DNA of 22,774 nt. Origin: a virus. A model generated the notes under the pieces. The model ran no database searches, had not been told where the DNA came from, and saw nothing but the letters and a program-made list of their open reading frames with translations. Each line of letters begins with the position of its first letter. Position 1 is the stretch's first letter. Location of the stretch: IMG/VR virus record IMGVR_UViG_3300030117_001130, positions 7,006-29,779 of that record; one strand, given 5' to 3'. This document shows, piece after piece, positions 15,415-20,178 of the stretch. The translations under genes were made by a program, and so were the position numbers.

Positions 15415-15577
15415 CCGTTTTTTGTTTGTCCGCTTGGTACGAAACTTGTTCTCGTTTACTCGCATCTCTGTCTCGCTTTCTGTTGTACTTGGTTTTGTCT
15501 TGTACTACTTGGGCGCGGCGTCGGTTCTGCATCATTGCCTTTGCCACAGGGTTTATTCTAGTGATACGGCTATTCAT
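15407..15577 (-). CDS. 56-residue very basic small protein
   Basis: The protein begins MNSRITRINPVAKAMMQNRR, continues with a KYNRKRDRDASKRE stretch, and has about one Lys/Arg in four residues, suggesting RNA or DNA binding. I chose ATG 15577 rather than the longer frame from 15742 because AAGGGG lies 6-8 bases upstream and the upstream extension crosses a strong hairpin (15612-15652). I recognise the MNSR..RINP..KA..QN pattern from small phage proteins of unknown role. First gene after a 288-base gap. Confidence 0.68.
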   Translation of the reverse strand: MNSRITRINPVAKAMMQNRRRAQVVQDKTKYNRKRDRDASKREQVSYQADKQKTDD

Positions 15578-15583
15578 TGTCAA
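15555..15583 (-). promoter_or_regulatory. Possible promoter overlapping the 56-residue gene start
   Basis: Leftward TTGACA (15578-15583), 17-base spacer, TAGAAT (15555-15560). The -35 lies just before the ATG and the -10 inside the gene, so it could only serve the 41- and 48-residue genes and beyond. The fit is good but the position is unusual. Confidence 0.4.
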
Positions 15584-15611
15584 CCCCTTCCATACTAGAA
15601 ACGATAAGCGC

Positions 15612-15652
15612 GGGGCGGGGAAGTCGCTCTTCCAGCAACAACCACCCGCCCC
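15612..15652 (-). ncRNA. Long GC-rich hairpin in a leader region
   Basis: An 8-bp perfect stem (GGGGCGGG 15612-15619 with CCCGCCCC 15645-15652) encloses a second stem (15623-15627 with 15635-15639) and a 7-base loop. The inner stem has a G-U pair only when read leftward (C-A on the other strand), favouring a leftward RNA. No T-run follows, so it is not a standard terminator. The gap 15578-15865 otherwise holds only a doubtful 20-codon frame (15735-15797). Confidence 0.5.
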
Positions 15653-15865
15653 ACTAACAGTGTGCTTTTGTTCTTCTTCAGACCTACTAACACACCGATC
15701 CGGTGAGCAGTTTTGCCACATGCTCAGGTGGTCTTTAGTCATTGTTACGCGGTGACATTACCGCTTGCCAGTTTTCTCGTGAAGGCGCACTGACCATTAC
15801 CTACCTGCGTCTTAATTTTATAGTCGTTACAGGCTTGACCGCGTTTATACTCGCTCGACTATAGC

Positions 15866-16057
15866 TTACACCTCTTCTACAATCTGACCGTATGCGTTGA
15901 CCATGTGTGACTTGATCCTAGCCACATACCCATTGTTGCGATACCACTCGCAGGTTTCAGTCGCGGAACGCAGTGACTTTGTTTCATATACGTTTTCCCA
16001 ATATTTTTTCATGCCTAACTGGTAGCACTCGTACTCTACTACAAAAAGCTCAGTCAT
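15866..16057 (-). CDS. Small phage protein, unknown function
   Basis: The 63-residue protein begins MTELFVVEYECYQLG and carries Tyr/Trp-rich segments (KYWENVYETKS, CEWYRNNGYVARI). The pattern of two strands, a helix and a final strand suggests a compact single domain. AAGGGGG lies 7 bases before the start, overlapping the stop of the gene before it. No family recognised. It resembles many small host-takeover proteins only in size and position near an early promoter. Confidence 0.62.
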   Translation of the reverse strand: MTELFVVEYECYQLGMKKYWENVYETKSLRSATETCEWYRNNGYVARIKSHMVNAYGQIVEEV

Positions 16058-16059
16058 GT

Positions 16060-16248
16060 CTAGTCCCCCTTGTGGGTTGTGATTGCGTTTCGTGCCTCGC
16101 CCAGCGACTTCACATACTTAAACCATGTGGTGCCAGTCTTGCGTACCTTCCAGCGTATGCCAGCAACAGTGCGTGCGGCACCAATGATCGGGGTTACAGC
16201 GTAGCCGCCATCGGCAATGTATCCTGCGTTGCCTACTTTCTTGAGCAT
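16060..16248 (-). CDS. Small basic phage protein, unknown function
   Basis: The 62-residue protein, rich in Gly, Ala and Lys, begins MLKKVGNAGYIADGGYAV and has a WKVRKTGTTWFKYVKSL segment that reads as a small beta-sheet followed by a helix. GAGGTGA lies 5-6 bases before the ATG, matching the ribosome sites of the next genes upstream. It is the first gene after the promoter at 16279-16307. Function unknown. Confidence 0.65.
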   Translation of the reverse strand: MLKKVGNAGYIADGGYAVTPIIGAARTVAGIRWKVRKTGTTWFKYVKSLGEARNAITTHKGD

Positions 16249-16278
16249 GTCGTCACCTCGTTCCGTTGCGATGATTAT

Positions 16279-16307
16279 GTTATATACAGTCCGGGTGAGG
16301 GTGTCAA
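16279..16307 (-). promoter_or_regulatory. Sigma70-type promoter before the 62-residue gene
   Basis: Leftward TTGACA (16302-16307), 17-base spacer, TATAAC (16279-16284), in the 63-base gap after the Gp88-like gene. It matches the promoters at 7775 and 14693 in both boxes and spacing. Confidence 0.85.
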
Positions 16308-16311
16308 CCCC

Positions 16312-17094
16312 CTACCCTATGACGAACCCGCTAGTGTCATGGACTGCCTTGCCCTTGGCATACAGTGCGGACACTACACCTTGCGGCTCAGTGAAGCGAA
16401 GGTCACTGTCGTCACCATCGACTACATCCATACCCATGAAAGTCTTAGGGATATCAGTACGATAGCGGAAGACTACAGCCATGCGCATACCCATAGCGAT
16501 AGCCGTCTCAGCGAACCGTTGATACTCTTTGACACCGCTGTAGCTGAATGTCAAGTCGTAGATCGACAGGTCAGGCACCATGCGGTTGGCAATCTTGGTA
16601 TAGTCGTACCATTGCACACCGTGATCACGATGGAGCGACACCATCTCATCCCATAGCTTGTTTTCCCAGCGAATGTCTGTCGTGCCATTGAGACGGACAG
16701 CACAGCGCAGATCATGCTTGGCACAATACTTGGCGTGTGTCAATACCTCAGACAACAGCATGGCCTTGAAGTCGTCCCAATGCTGGAGCATGAACAGGGT
16801 TTTGCGGAGCCGTGACATCTGGACAGACGACATGGCACCCCGCCCTGCTGTATTGAGACAGGCGTCGCCACATCCTGCGACTTTGTACATGGCGCACATA
16901 TTGACGCCGCTAGTCTCTGCCGGTGATCCATACAGCACCCCTGTGCGTATACCATACTTCTCACCTTTGACAGTCTTAGGGTTGTCCATGTTCAGCAGCT
17001 TTGTCGGAAACTCGCTGAACCATTTGGTAAACTTAGGGCTGGCATGTATCTGTGCAACAATGTCAGCAGGCACTTTTGAAAGGTCATAGATCAT
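16312..17094 (-). CDS. Gp88-like phage protein with conserved cysteines
   Basis: The 260-residue protein resembles the mycobacteriophage gene-88 family: YGIRTGVLYGSPAETSG (47-63), three clustered cysteines (C67, C75, C79), TAGRGAMS (82-89), two more cysteines (C124, C131), and RLNGTTDIRWE (134-144). A late DLTFSYSG and a FRYRTDIP stretch follow. The C-x7-C-x3-C group suggests metal or Fe-S binding, but no activity is established for the family. AGGTGA lies 5-6 bases before the ATG. Conserved Arg/Asn/Asp/Glu after the cysteines hint at an enzyme; that is inference. Confidence 0.75.
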   Translation of the reverse strand: MIYDLSKVPADIVAQIHASPKFTKWFSEFPTKLLNMDNPKTVKGEKYGIRTGVLYGSPAETSGVNMCAMYKVAGCGDACLNTAGRGAMSSVQMSRLRKTLFMLQHWDDFKAMLLSEVLTHAKYCAKHDLRCAVRLNGTTDIRWENKLWDEMVSLHRDHGVQWYDYTKIANRMVPDLSIYDLTFSYSGVKEYQRFAETAIAMGMRMAVVFRYRTDIPKTFMGMDVVDGDDSDLRFTEPQGVVSALYAKGKAVHDTSGFVIG

Positions 17095-17103
17095 AGCGTC
17101 ACC

Positions 17104-17355
17104 TCATACAAACAGGGGTTTCATCTCACGGTAAATCACATTGTATGCGTTCACCTCGTACCGGAAGCACTCAAAGAATTGATCGTCGTCATCGAATGGC
17201 GACTGTCCCATGCAGTGCCTGTCCCATTTATCCTGCATATCTTCCATTTTGTCAAGCAGGCTGTTGGTTTTCGTGATGGAAGAACCTGTCATTATTTGCA
17301 CTGCGGCATCAATGTCAAGGTCCATGTGATAGAAGGAAGGGATACGGAACATCAT
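17104..17355 (-). CDS. Small acidic protein, unknown function
   Basis: The 83-residue, largely helical protein has SPFDDDDQFF (52-61) and a YEVNAYNVIYREM helix. The ribosome site GAGGTG lies 6 bases before the ATG; a second Met follows directly. It lies between the Gp88-like gene and another unknown gene, with gaps of 9 bases on each side. A TTGACA/AATAAT-like pair inside it (17290-17318) could serve the Gp88-like gene but may be chance. No family recognised. Confidence 0.62.
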   Translation of the reverse strand: MMFRIPSFYHMDLDIDAAVQIMTGSSITKTNSLLDKMEDMQDKWDRHCMGQSPFDDDDQFFECFRYEVNAYNVIYREMKPLFV

Positions 17356-17364
17356 GTCAACACC

Positions 17365-17739
17365 TCACTGGCTGATGGTTTTACCTTTGGCACTGGCGGC
17401 TAGGGCATACACTTTCCTGTCTGCACTGCCGTCGAAGAAATCTTGTACATCGACACGGATAGCTGTGTCAAGTATATGCTGACGGAATTCCTCATTGTCT
17501 GGCAATTCCCACTCATCCATGCGTACAATGTCTGTTGGAAATTCTTTGAAGTTGATACAGTCGCAGCTAAACACTGCCATAACAAAAGCCATAGCGTCGG
17601 CACGTTTGTTAACCCCTGTTACGATATAGTCAGTGCCACCTTTAAATTTCCAGTACGCATTGCCGCTGGCAAACTTGCCGTCCTCGTCATGCGCGCCGTA
17701 GTTTTCCAGACACTGTGTAGTCACAACATATGCAGTCAT
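17365..17739 (-). CDS. Conserved phage protein, unknown function
   Basis: The 124-residue protein begins MTAYVVTTQCLENYGAH, then has YWKFKGGTDYIVTGV, a pattern I associate with phage proteins of unknown role in early regions. I use ATG 17739 because GAGGTGA lies 3-7 bases upstream; the GTG at 17748 would lie inside the ribosome site. It is preceded by a promoter-like pair at 17784-17813 and so may begin its own transcript. No catalytic motif seen. Confidence 0.7.
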   Translation of the reverse strand: MTAYVVTTQCLENYGAHDEDGKFASGNAYWKFKGGTDYIVTGVNKRADAMAFVMAVFSCDCINFKEFPTDIVRMDEWELPDNEEFRQHILDTAIRVDVQDFFDGSADRKVYALAASAKGKTISQ

Positions 17740-17783
17740 GATAGTCACCTCGTTTTTGGTTTGGTTTGGGGAAGCAATGCCCT

Positions 17784-17813
17784 AGTGTAGGACATTGCCC
17801 CCCGCAAAGTCAA
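17784..17813 (-). promoter_or_regulatory. Likely promoter before the 124-residue gene
   Basis: Leftward TTGACT (17808-17813), 18-base spacer, TACACT (17784-17789), in the gap between the 119- and 124-residue genes. It is weaker than the TATAAC promoters. Confidence 0.55.
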
Positions 17814-18169
17814 GCGGCCCAGCGGCCTTCATTTGCACAAGTCAGGTCAGCGATAACATCAGTCACGCCAAACTCTGACAGGTCGATATTATGGTTCTTG
17901 CCGTCAAGGAATTTGTCAACCCCGGTCAGCACCATCTCGAAAGTCGTGATGGAATTAGAGCCAATGCGGGTGCCAAATTCATCCTTAACCTTACGCGCAG
18001 CGACGCGGCTGGCAAGATAGCAAGCCATTTTAGAAACACGAACGCCGTGCTTGCGGATCATCTTGGCATTGACGCGATCATATTTGACCTGATTTGATTC
18101 AGACAAATTTTGACCAGTCAGGCCAGTAGATTGGAACCAGTACTTGACGTTAACAGTTTGAATGCTCAT
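17810..18169 (-). CDS. First leftward early protein, unknown function
   Basis: The 119-residue protein begins MSIQTVNVKYWFQSTGLTG and has a basic middle (RVNAKMIRKHGVRVSK) and an acidic Asp-rich end. I use ATG 18169 because GGAG lies 8 bases upstream; the longer frame from 18211 would begin inside the promoter. It is the first leftward gene after the control region, with a good promoter about 40 bases upstream. That position suggests an early-expressed host-takeover or regulatory protein, but no helix-turn-helix or other motif is clear. Confidence 0.7.
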   Translation of the reverse strand: MSIQTVNVKYWFQSTGLTGQNLSESNQVKYDRVNAKMIRKHGVRVSKMACYLASRVAARKVKDEFGTRIGSNSITTFEMVLTGVDKFLDGKNHNIDLSEFGVTDVIADLTCANEGRWAA

Positions 18170-18207
18170 TTGCAATTCTCCATTTGCGGTTGGTTGGTGT
18201 GGAAGTG

Positions 18208-18236
18208 ACATTACTTCCCCAAACGAAACCTGTCAA
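18208..18236 (-). promoter_or_regulatory. Leftward early promoter
   Basis: TTGACA (18231-18236), 17-base spacer, TAATGT (18208-18213), ahead of the first leftward gene; predicted transcript start is about 30 bases before its ribosome site. Confidence 0.8.
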
Positions 18237-18240
18237 GGTG

Positions 18241-18325
18241 TACCGGCGACAATTCTTAACTGCCTCATGGTTTTGTCTTCACGAAGAAGAGCGTCGGCCA
18301 TGCGACTAGCGAACCGTCGCCGGTA
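18241..18325 (-). ncRNA. Branched RNA fold closed by a 10-bp stem
   Basis: TACCGGCGAC (18241-18250) pairs perfectly with GTCGCCGGTA (18316-18325). Inside are two further hairpins: TCTTC/GAAGA (18276-18280, 18283-18287) and GTCG/CGAC (18293-18296, 18303-18306). A leftward promoter candidate at 18345-18373 would put this fold at the start of its transcript, ahead of the first early gene. It is a candidate small RNA or leader; the rightward strand cannot be excluded. Confidence 0.5.
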
Positions 18326-18344
18326 TGTTTTCGACTTCACATTT

Positions 18345-18373
18345 TACTTAGCTATACAGCGACAATTAGTCAA
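18345..18373 (-). promoter_or_regulatory. Possible leftward promoter upstream of the branched fold
   Basis: TTGACT (18368-18373), 17-base spacer, TAAGTA (18345-18350). The spacer contains one copy of the GCGACAATT repeat, a possible binding site for a regulator. Confidence 0.45.
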
Positions 18374-18697
18374 TCCCCTAGTGGATTAGCAGATTGCACG
18401 TTTTCAAATGTGCGGCCTGTCTATTGTTGGACCTACCCTTTTATTGGTTCGGAATGCGGAACCCGTCAGGCACGGTCCCCGCATTTACGTTTCTTTCCGC
18501 CCGTGTTTTACCTCACCCGCTAGTCCTACCTCGCCCCTGCCAATGTTACACTAGGTCGCACTGGTGGCCGTCGAGACGGTTCTCTAGCATAGAGCCGTTC
18601 GTATCTACCGTCTGCGGGATTGACCGCTGGCAGGTTCGGTATTGTCAAGAGGTCCGCACCTCGCAGGTTTTTAGGTTGCCTCGTCAACCGCCCCTTC

Positions 18698-18726
18698 ACA
18701 CTAGGGCATCGCGTCGGGCCTGTCAA
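18698..18726 (-). promoter_or_regulatory. Possible leftward promoter in structured region
   Basis: TTGACA (18721-18726), exactly 17 bases, TAGTGT (18698-18703). Confidence 0.45.
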
Positions 18727-18778
18727 GCCCCGCCAGTTTCGCGGGTTTAACCGCCCAGCACTGGCGCTGGTATCGTGC

Positions 18779-18816
18779 GTCAGGGGTTGTCTGCCGTGGC
18801 AGCGCGTCGTCCTGAC
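18779..18816. repeat. Structured repeat copy A
   Basis: Outer stem GTCAGG/CCTGAC (18779-18784, 18811-18816), internal loop GGTTGT opposite CGCGTCGT, inner stem CTGCC/GGCAG (18791-18795, 18798-18802). Copy B at 18892-18931 keeps the loops and inner stem but changes the outer stem in a paired way. Confidence 0.75.
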
Positions 18817-18862
18817 TGTCGAGGATATGTGGTTATCGGACTTGTCCGCCTCGACCTTCATC

Positions 18863-18891
18863 ACCCTAGCGACTTGCGCCGGGGCTGTCAA
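18863..18891 (-). promoter_or_regulatory. Possible leftward promoter in structured region
   Basis: TTGACA (18886-18891), exactly 17 bases, TAGGGT (18863-18868). It lies directly beside repeat copy B; a leftward transcript would start just before the GTCGAGG/CCTCGAC hairpin and then run through copy A. Confidence 0.42.
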
Positions 18892-18931
18892 GCCGGGGGT
18901 TGTCTGCCTGTTGGCAGTGCGTCGTCCCGGC
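18892..18931. repeat. Structured repeat copy B
   Basis: Outer stem GCCGGG/CCCGGC (18892-18897, 18926-18931), internal loop GGTTGT opposite TGCGTCGT, inner stem CTGCC/GGCAG (18904-18908, 18913-18917). Compared with copy A, outer-stem pairs 2 (T-A to C-G) and 4 (A-T to G-C) change on both sides while the loops are conserved. Confidence 0.75.
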
Positions 18932-19022
18932 GACAATTGAAAGATGGCAGCATCGGGGTTGAATGTCAACACCCCTAGTCAAGCTGTTGATTTTATTGAG
19001 GTTTTTTCAGGGTGATAAATCT

Positions 19023-19037
19023 GTTCCTGTTTTGTTC
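19023..19037. promoter_or_regulatory. LexA box 1 (alphaproteobacterial type)
   Basis: GTTC at 19023-19026 and 19034-19037, exactly seven bases apart: the GTTC-N7-GTTC operator recognised by LexA in Alphaproteobacteria. The N7 ends in GTTTT, as in box 2 when read on the other strand. Confidence 0.75.
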
Positions 19038-19080
19038 CTAGTTCGGTCATGGTTTGTTCCGGTATGGTAGCAGGGTAGGA

Positions 19081-19095
19081 GAACAAAACGAGAAC
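19081..19095. promoter_or_regulatory. LexA box 2, inverted relative to box 1
   Basis: GAAC at 19081-19084 and 19092-19095, seven bases apart. On the opposite strand it differs from box 1 at only two of 15 positions. A TATAAT lies 11 bases downstream at 19107-19112, so box 2 would cover the -35 zone of a rightward promoter. Confidence 0.75.
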
Positions 19096-19124
19096 GATAG
19101 ATCATATATAATAAGGTAGGGGAT

Positions 19125-19181
19125 ATGCACCGCCAGAAGATACCGGGTATCATTTTGAAATTGTTGTCTTTTTCACGGTAG
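19125..19181 (+). CDS. Doubtful 18-residue hydrophobic peptide
   Basis: A short frame, MHRQKIPGIILKLLSFSR, begins 13 bases after the TATAAT that follows LexA box 2 and has AAGG 8 bases before its ATG. Its basic ends and hydrophobic middle resemble small SOS-induced membrane toxins in general character only. So short a frame could be chance. Confidence 0.2.
   Translation: MHRQKIPGIILKLLSFSR
19139..19151. repeat. Short palindrome
   Basis: GATACC-G-GGTATC, a 6-bp perfect inverted repeat with a single central base, in the control region just after LexA box 2. Possible operator. The remaining sequence from 19182 to 19390 holds a further 7-bp inverted repeat (CCCGCCG 19289-19295, CGGCGGG 19332-19338) and nothing I can identify as a gene. 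Confidence 0.35.
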
Positions 19182-19393
19182 CTGGTGGCGTCAAATGATA
19201 GTCAGTCACTAGACTTTGCTTTGATTGTTGCGTCAAGCCATTGTTATCATTAAAGAATCAGGCGATACGCCAGCAATACTGCCCCAATCCCGCCGCCTCG
19301 CCCCCGCATTGCGCGACAATTCAAAGGTGTACGGCGGGTGCCACCCCCCCGTTAGTAGTATATATGTATGTAGAAGCACACAGATTAGGAAAA

Positions 19394-19619
19394 TTAAGTG
19401 TTAACCACAGAAACAACTGAAAACATTTATGCACAAAGGATGTGCAATGTGCTTAATTTTTAGGCAATGATAAATTAAATCGCGGGAATCTACACTTTAG
19501 GTATTGACACGGTATCTAGATTGTGATATAATTATATAAACTAAACGAACAGACACTTTAAGTGATCACTTAAATGTTATTTATTAAAATATAAATACAC
19601 TTAAATGTACAATTAAGTG
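19394..19619. promoter_or_regulatory. Operator-like array of TTAAGTG sites
   Basis: TTAAGTG or its complement occurs at 19394-19400, 19558-19564, 19567-19573, 19598-19604 and 19613-19619. The second and third form a perfect 18-bp palindrome, TTTAAGTGATCACTTAAA (19557-19574). The last two form an inverted pair with an 8-base gap. The near match CACTTTA occurs at 19494 and 19554. The array surrounds the rightward promoter, as operators of a repressor or replication initiator would. Confidence 0.65.
19504..19532 (+). promoter_or_regulatory. Perfect consensus rightward promoter
   Basis: TTGACA (19504-19509), 17-base spacer, TATAAT (19527-19532): exact sigma70 consensus in both boxes and spacing. 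Predicted start is near 19539, about 18 bases before the 18-bp palindrome, so a bound repressor could block it. It drives the rightward arm. Confidence 0.9.
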
Positions 19620-19634
19620 AGATGGACTGTCACC

Positions 19635-19736
19635 ATGAAGTATCTAATGTATGTTCTTGTAGCTATCATATGTGCGTATGTTGCGTACATTATGGGTGTG
19701 GCACTCGTACATACAGTTTGTGATTGTTTAAAATAA
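19635..19736 (+). CDS. 33-residue single-span membrane peptide
   Basis: A short frame (ATG 19635, TAA 19734-19736) begins MKYLMYVLVAIICAYVAYI and is nearly all membrane span, with two Cys near the end (CDCLK). The ribosome site is weak (GAGATGG 9-15 bases upstream). It is the first possible gene after the rightward promoter. A hydrophobic frame of this kind is unlikely but not impossible by chance in AT-rich DNA. Confidence 0.45.
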   Translation: MKYLMYVLVAIICAYVAYIMGVALVHTVCDCLK

Positions 19737-19755
19737 TGAAAGTTTTTTCTTGACA

Positions 19756-19965
19756 ATGGCTAAAAAATCTGTAAAACTATACACAGACAATGTGCTTGAT
19801 GCATTCTATAATGCTATCCGTACTAACTCACTAGACAAACTTCATATCCCCCACAGTGATGTATTCTACGTGCGTCAGGCTGTAGAAGCGCATTATGGTA
19901 GACCCTTTACCCTAAAGCATGTGGAAGATGCAATGAGGGCTGAAGGATGGTCGGAGGATAAGTGA
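19756..19965 (+). CDS. Small phage protein, unknown function
   Basis: The 69-residue protein starts MAKKSVKLYTDNVLDAFY and ends with a TLKHVEDAMRAEGW helix. The helix-strand-helix pattern could be a small winged-helix or adaptor domain but no family is clear. I prefer ATG 19756 over the TTG at 19750. The ribosome site is weak. It is followed directly by the next ATG, showing the genes are co-translated. Confidence 0.65.
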   Translation: MAKKSVKLYTDNVLDAFYNAIRTNSLDKLHIPHSDVFYVRQAVEAHYGRPFTLKHVEDAMRAEGWSEDK

Positions 19966-20178
19966 ATGTTTGAAGCTATCGTATTGTTCTGTGCTATTGG
20001 TATTACAGACCCTAACCAATGTGTAACAGCAGAAGACACGCGAGGACCGTATGAAACTCGTGAAGAGTGTCGCGCACGTATAGACCAAATGGTGCAGGGT
20101 ATTTCATACATGATACCTGCGCCACTAAATTTTTATTTTAAGTGCAGTAAACCGGAGCCTGAAGGTCTAACACTATGA
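19966..20178 (+). CDS. Small Cys-containing, possibly exported protein
   Basis: The 70-residue protein has a short hydrophobic N-terminus (MFEAIVLFCAIGI), then NQCVTAEDTRGPYETREECRARID and a final FKCSKPEP. Spaced cysteines (C19, C34, C59) after a hydrophobic start suggest a disulfide-stabilised exported domain. I have seen the EDxRGPYxTxEEC pattern in small marine phage proteins without assigned function. It directly follows the previous stop and overlaps the next start (ATGA). Confidence 0.68.
   Translation: MFEAIVLFCAIGITDPNQCVTAEDTRGPYETREECRARIDQMVQGISYMIPAPLNFYFKCSKPEPEGLTL

Larger units (their letters stand above)
18395..18960. ncRNA. GC-rich, hairpin-dense non-coding region (candidate large structured RNA)
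   Basis: Perfect short hairpins recur every few tens of bases. Examples are GGTTC/GAACC (18446, 18459) nested in GGACC/GGTCC (18429, 18474), CCGTC/GACGG (18568, 18575), ACGG-CTCTA/TAGAG-CCGT (18576-18598), GCGG/CCGC (18614, 18624), GGTTG/CAACC (18674, 18685) and CCCGC/GCGGG (18729, 18741). GTCGAGG/CCTCGAC (18818, 18849) encloses CGGAC/GTCCG. Long open frames here have no recognisable protein and are out of frame with the internal repeat, so I read the region as non-coding. Strand is unsettled; tandem promoter-like pairs favour leftward. Confidence 0.5.

Noticed and set aside
15578-15742. N-terminal extension of the 56-residue gene to 15742
   Set aside because: The extension runs through the strong hairpin and has an odd Cys/Gly-rich sequence, while the internal ATG 15577 has a good ribosome site.
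15207-15755. 182-codon rightward frame across the tiny-gene cluster
   Set aside because: It is antisense to three overlapping small leftward genes with ribosome sites, and its composition is not protein-like.
18643-18648. TTGACA (leftward) as a further promoter; likewise 18964-18969
   Set aside because: No acceptable -10 at 16-18 bases for the first; only CATCTT for the second.
18704-18726. Third copy of the structured repeat near GCGTCG
   Set aside because: Only the short GCGTCG word is shared; no inner stem or matching internal loop.
18394-18940. Rightward open frames of 106-118 codons in the same block
   Set aside because: Same argument; no ribosome site or familiar protein pattern, and they oppose the promoter-like pairs.
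18526-18972. 148-codon leftward open frame in the GC-rich block
   Set aside because: It is Arg/Pro/Thr-rich with no recognisable domain. It crosses two repeat copies offset by 113 bases (different frames), and the DNA is dominated by hairpins. GC-rich DNA has few chance stops.
18170-19634. tRNA gene, CRISPR array or attachment site in the control region
   Set aside because: No T-arm consensus or cloverleaf found, no regularly spaced repeats, and no core sequence that I can tie to a host tRNA end.
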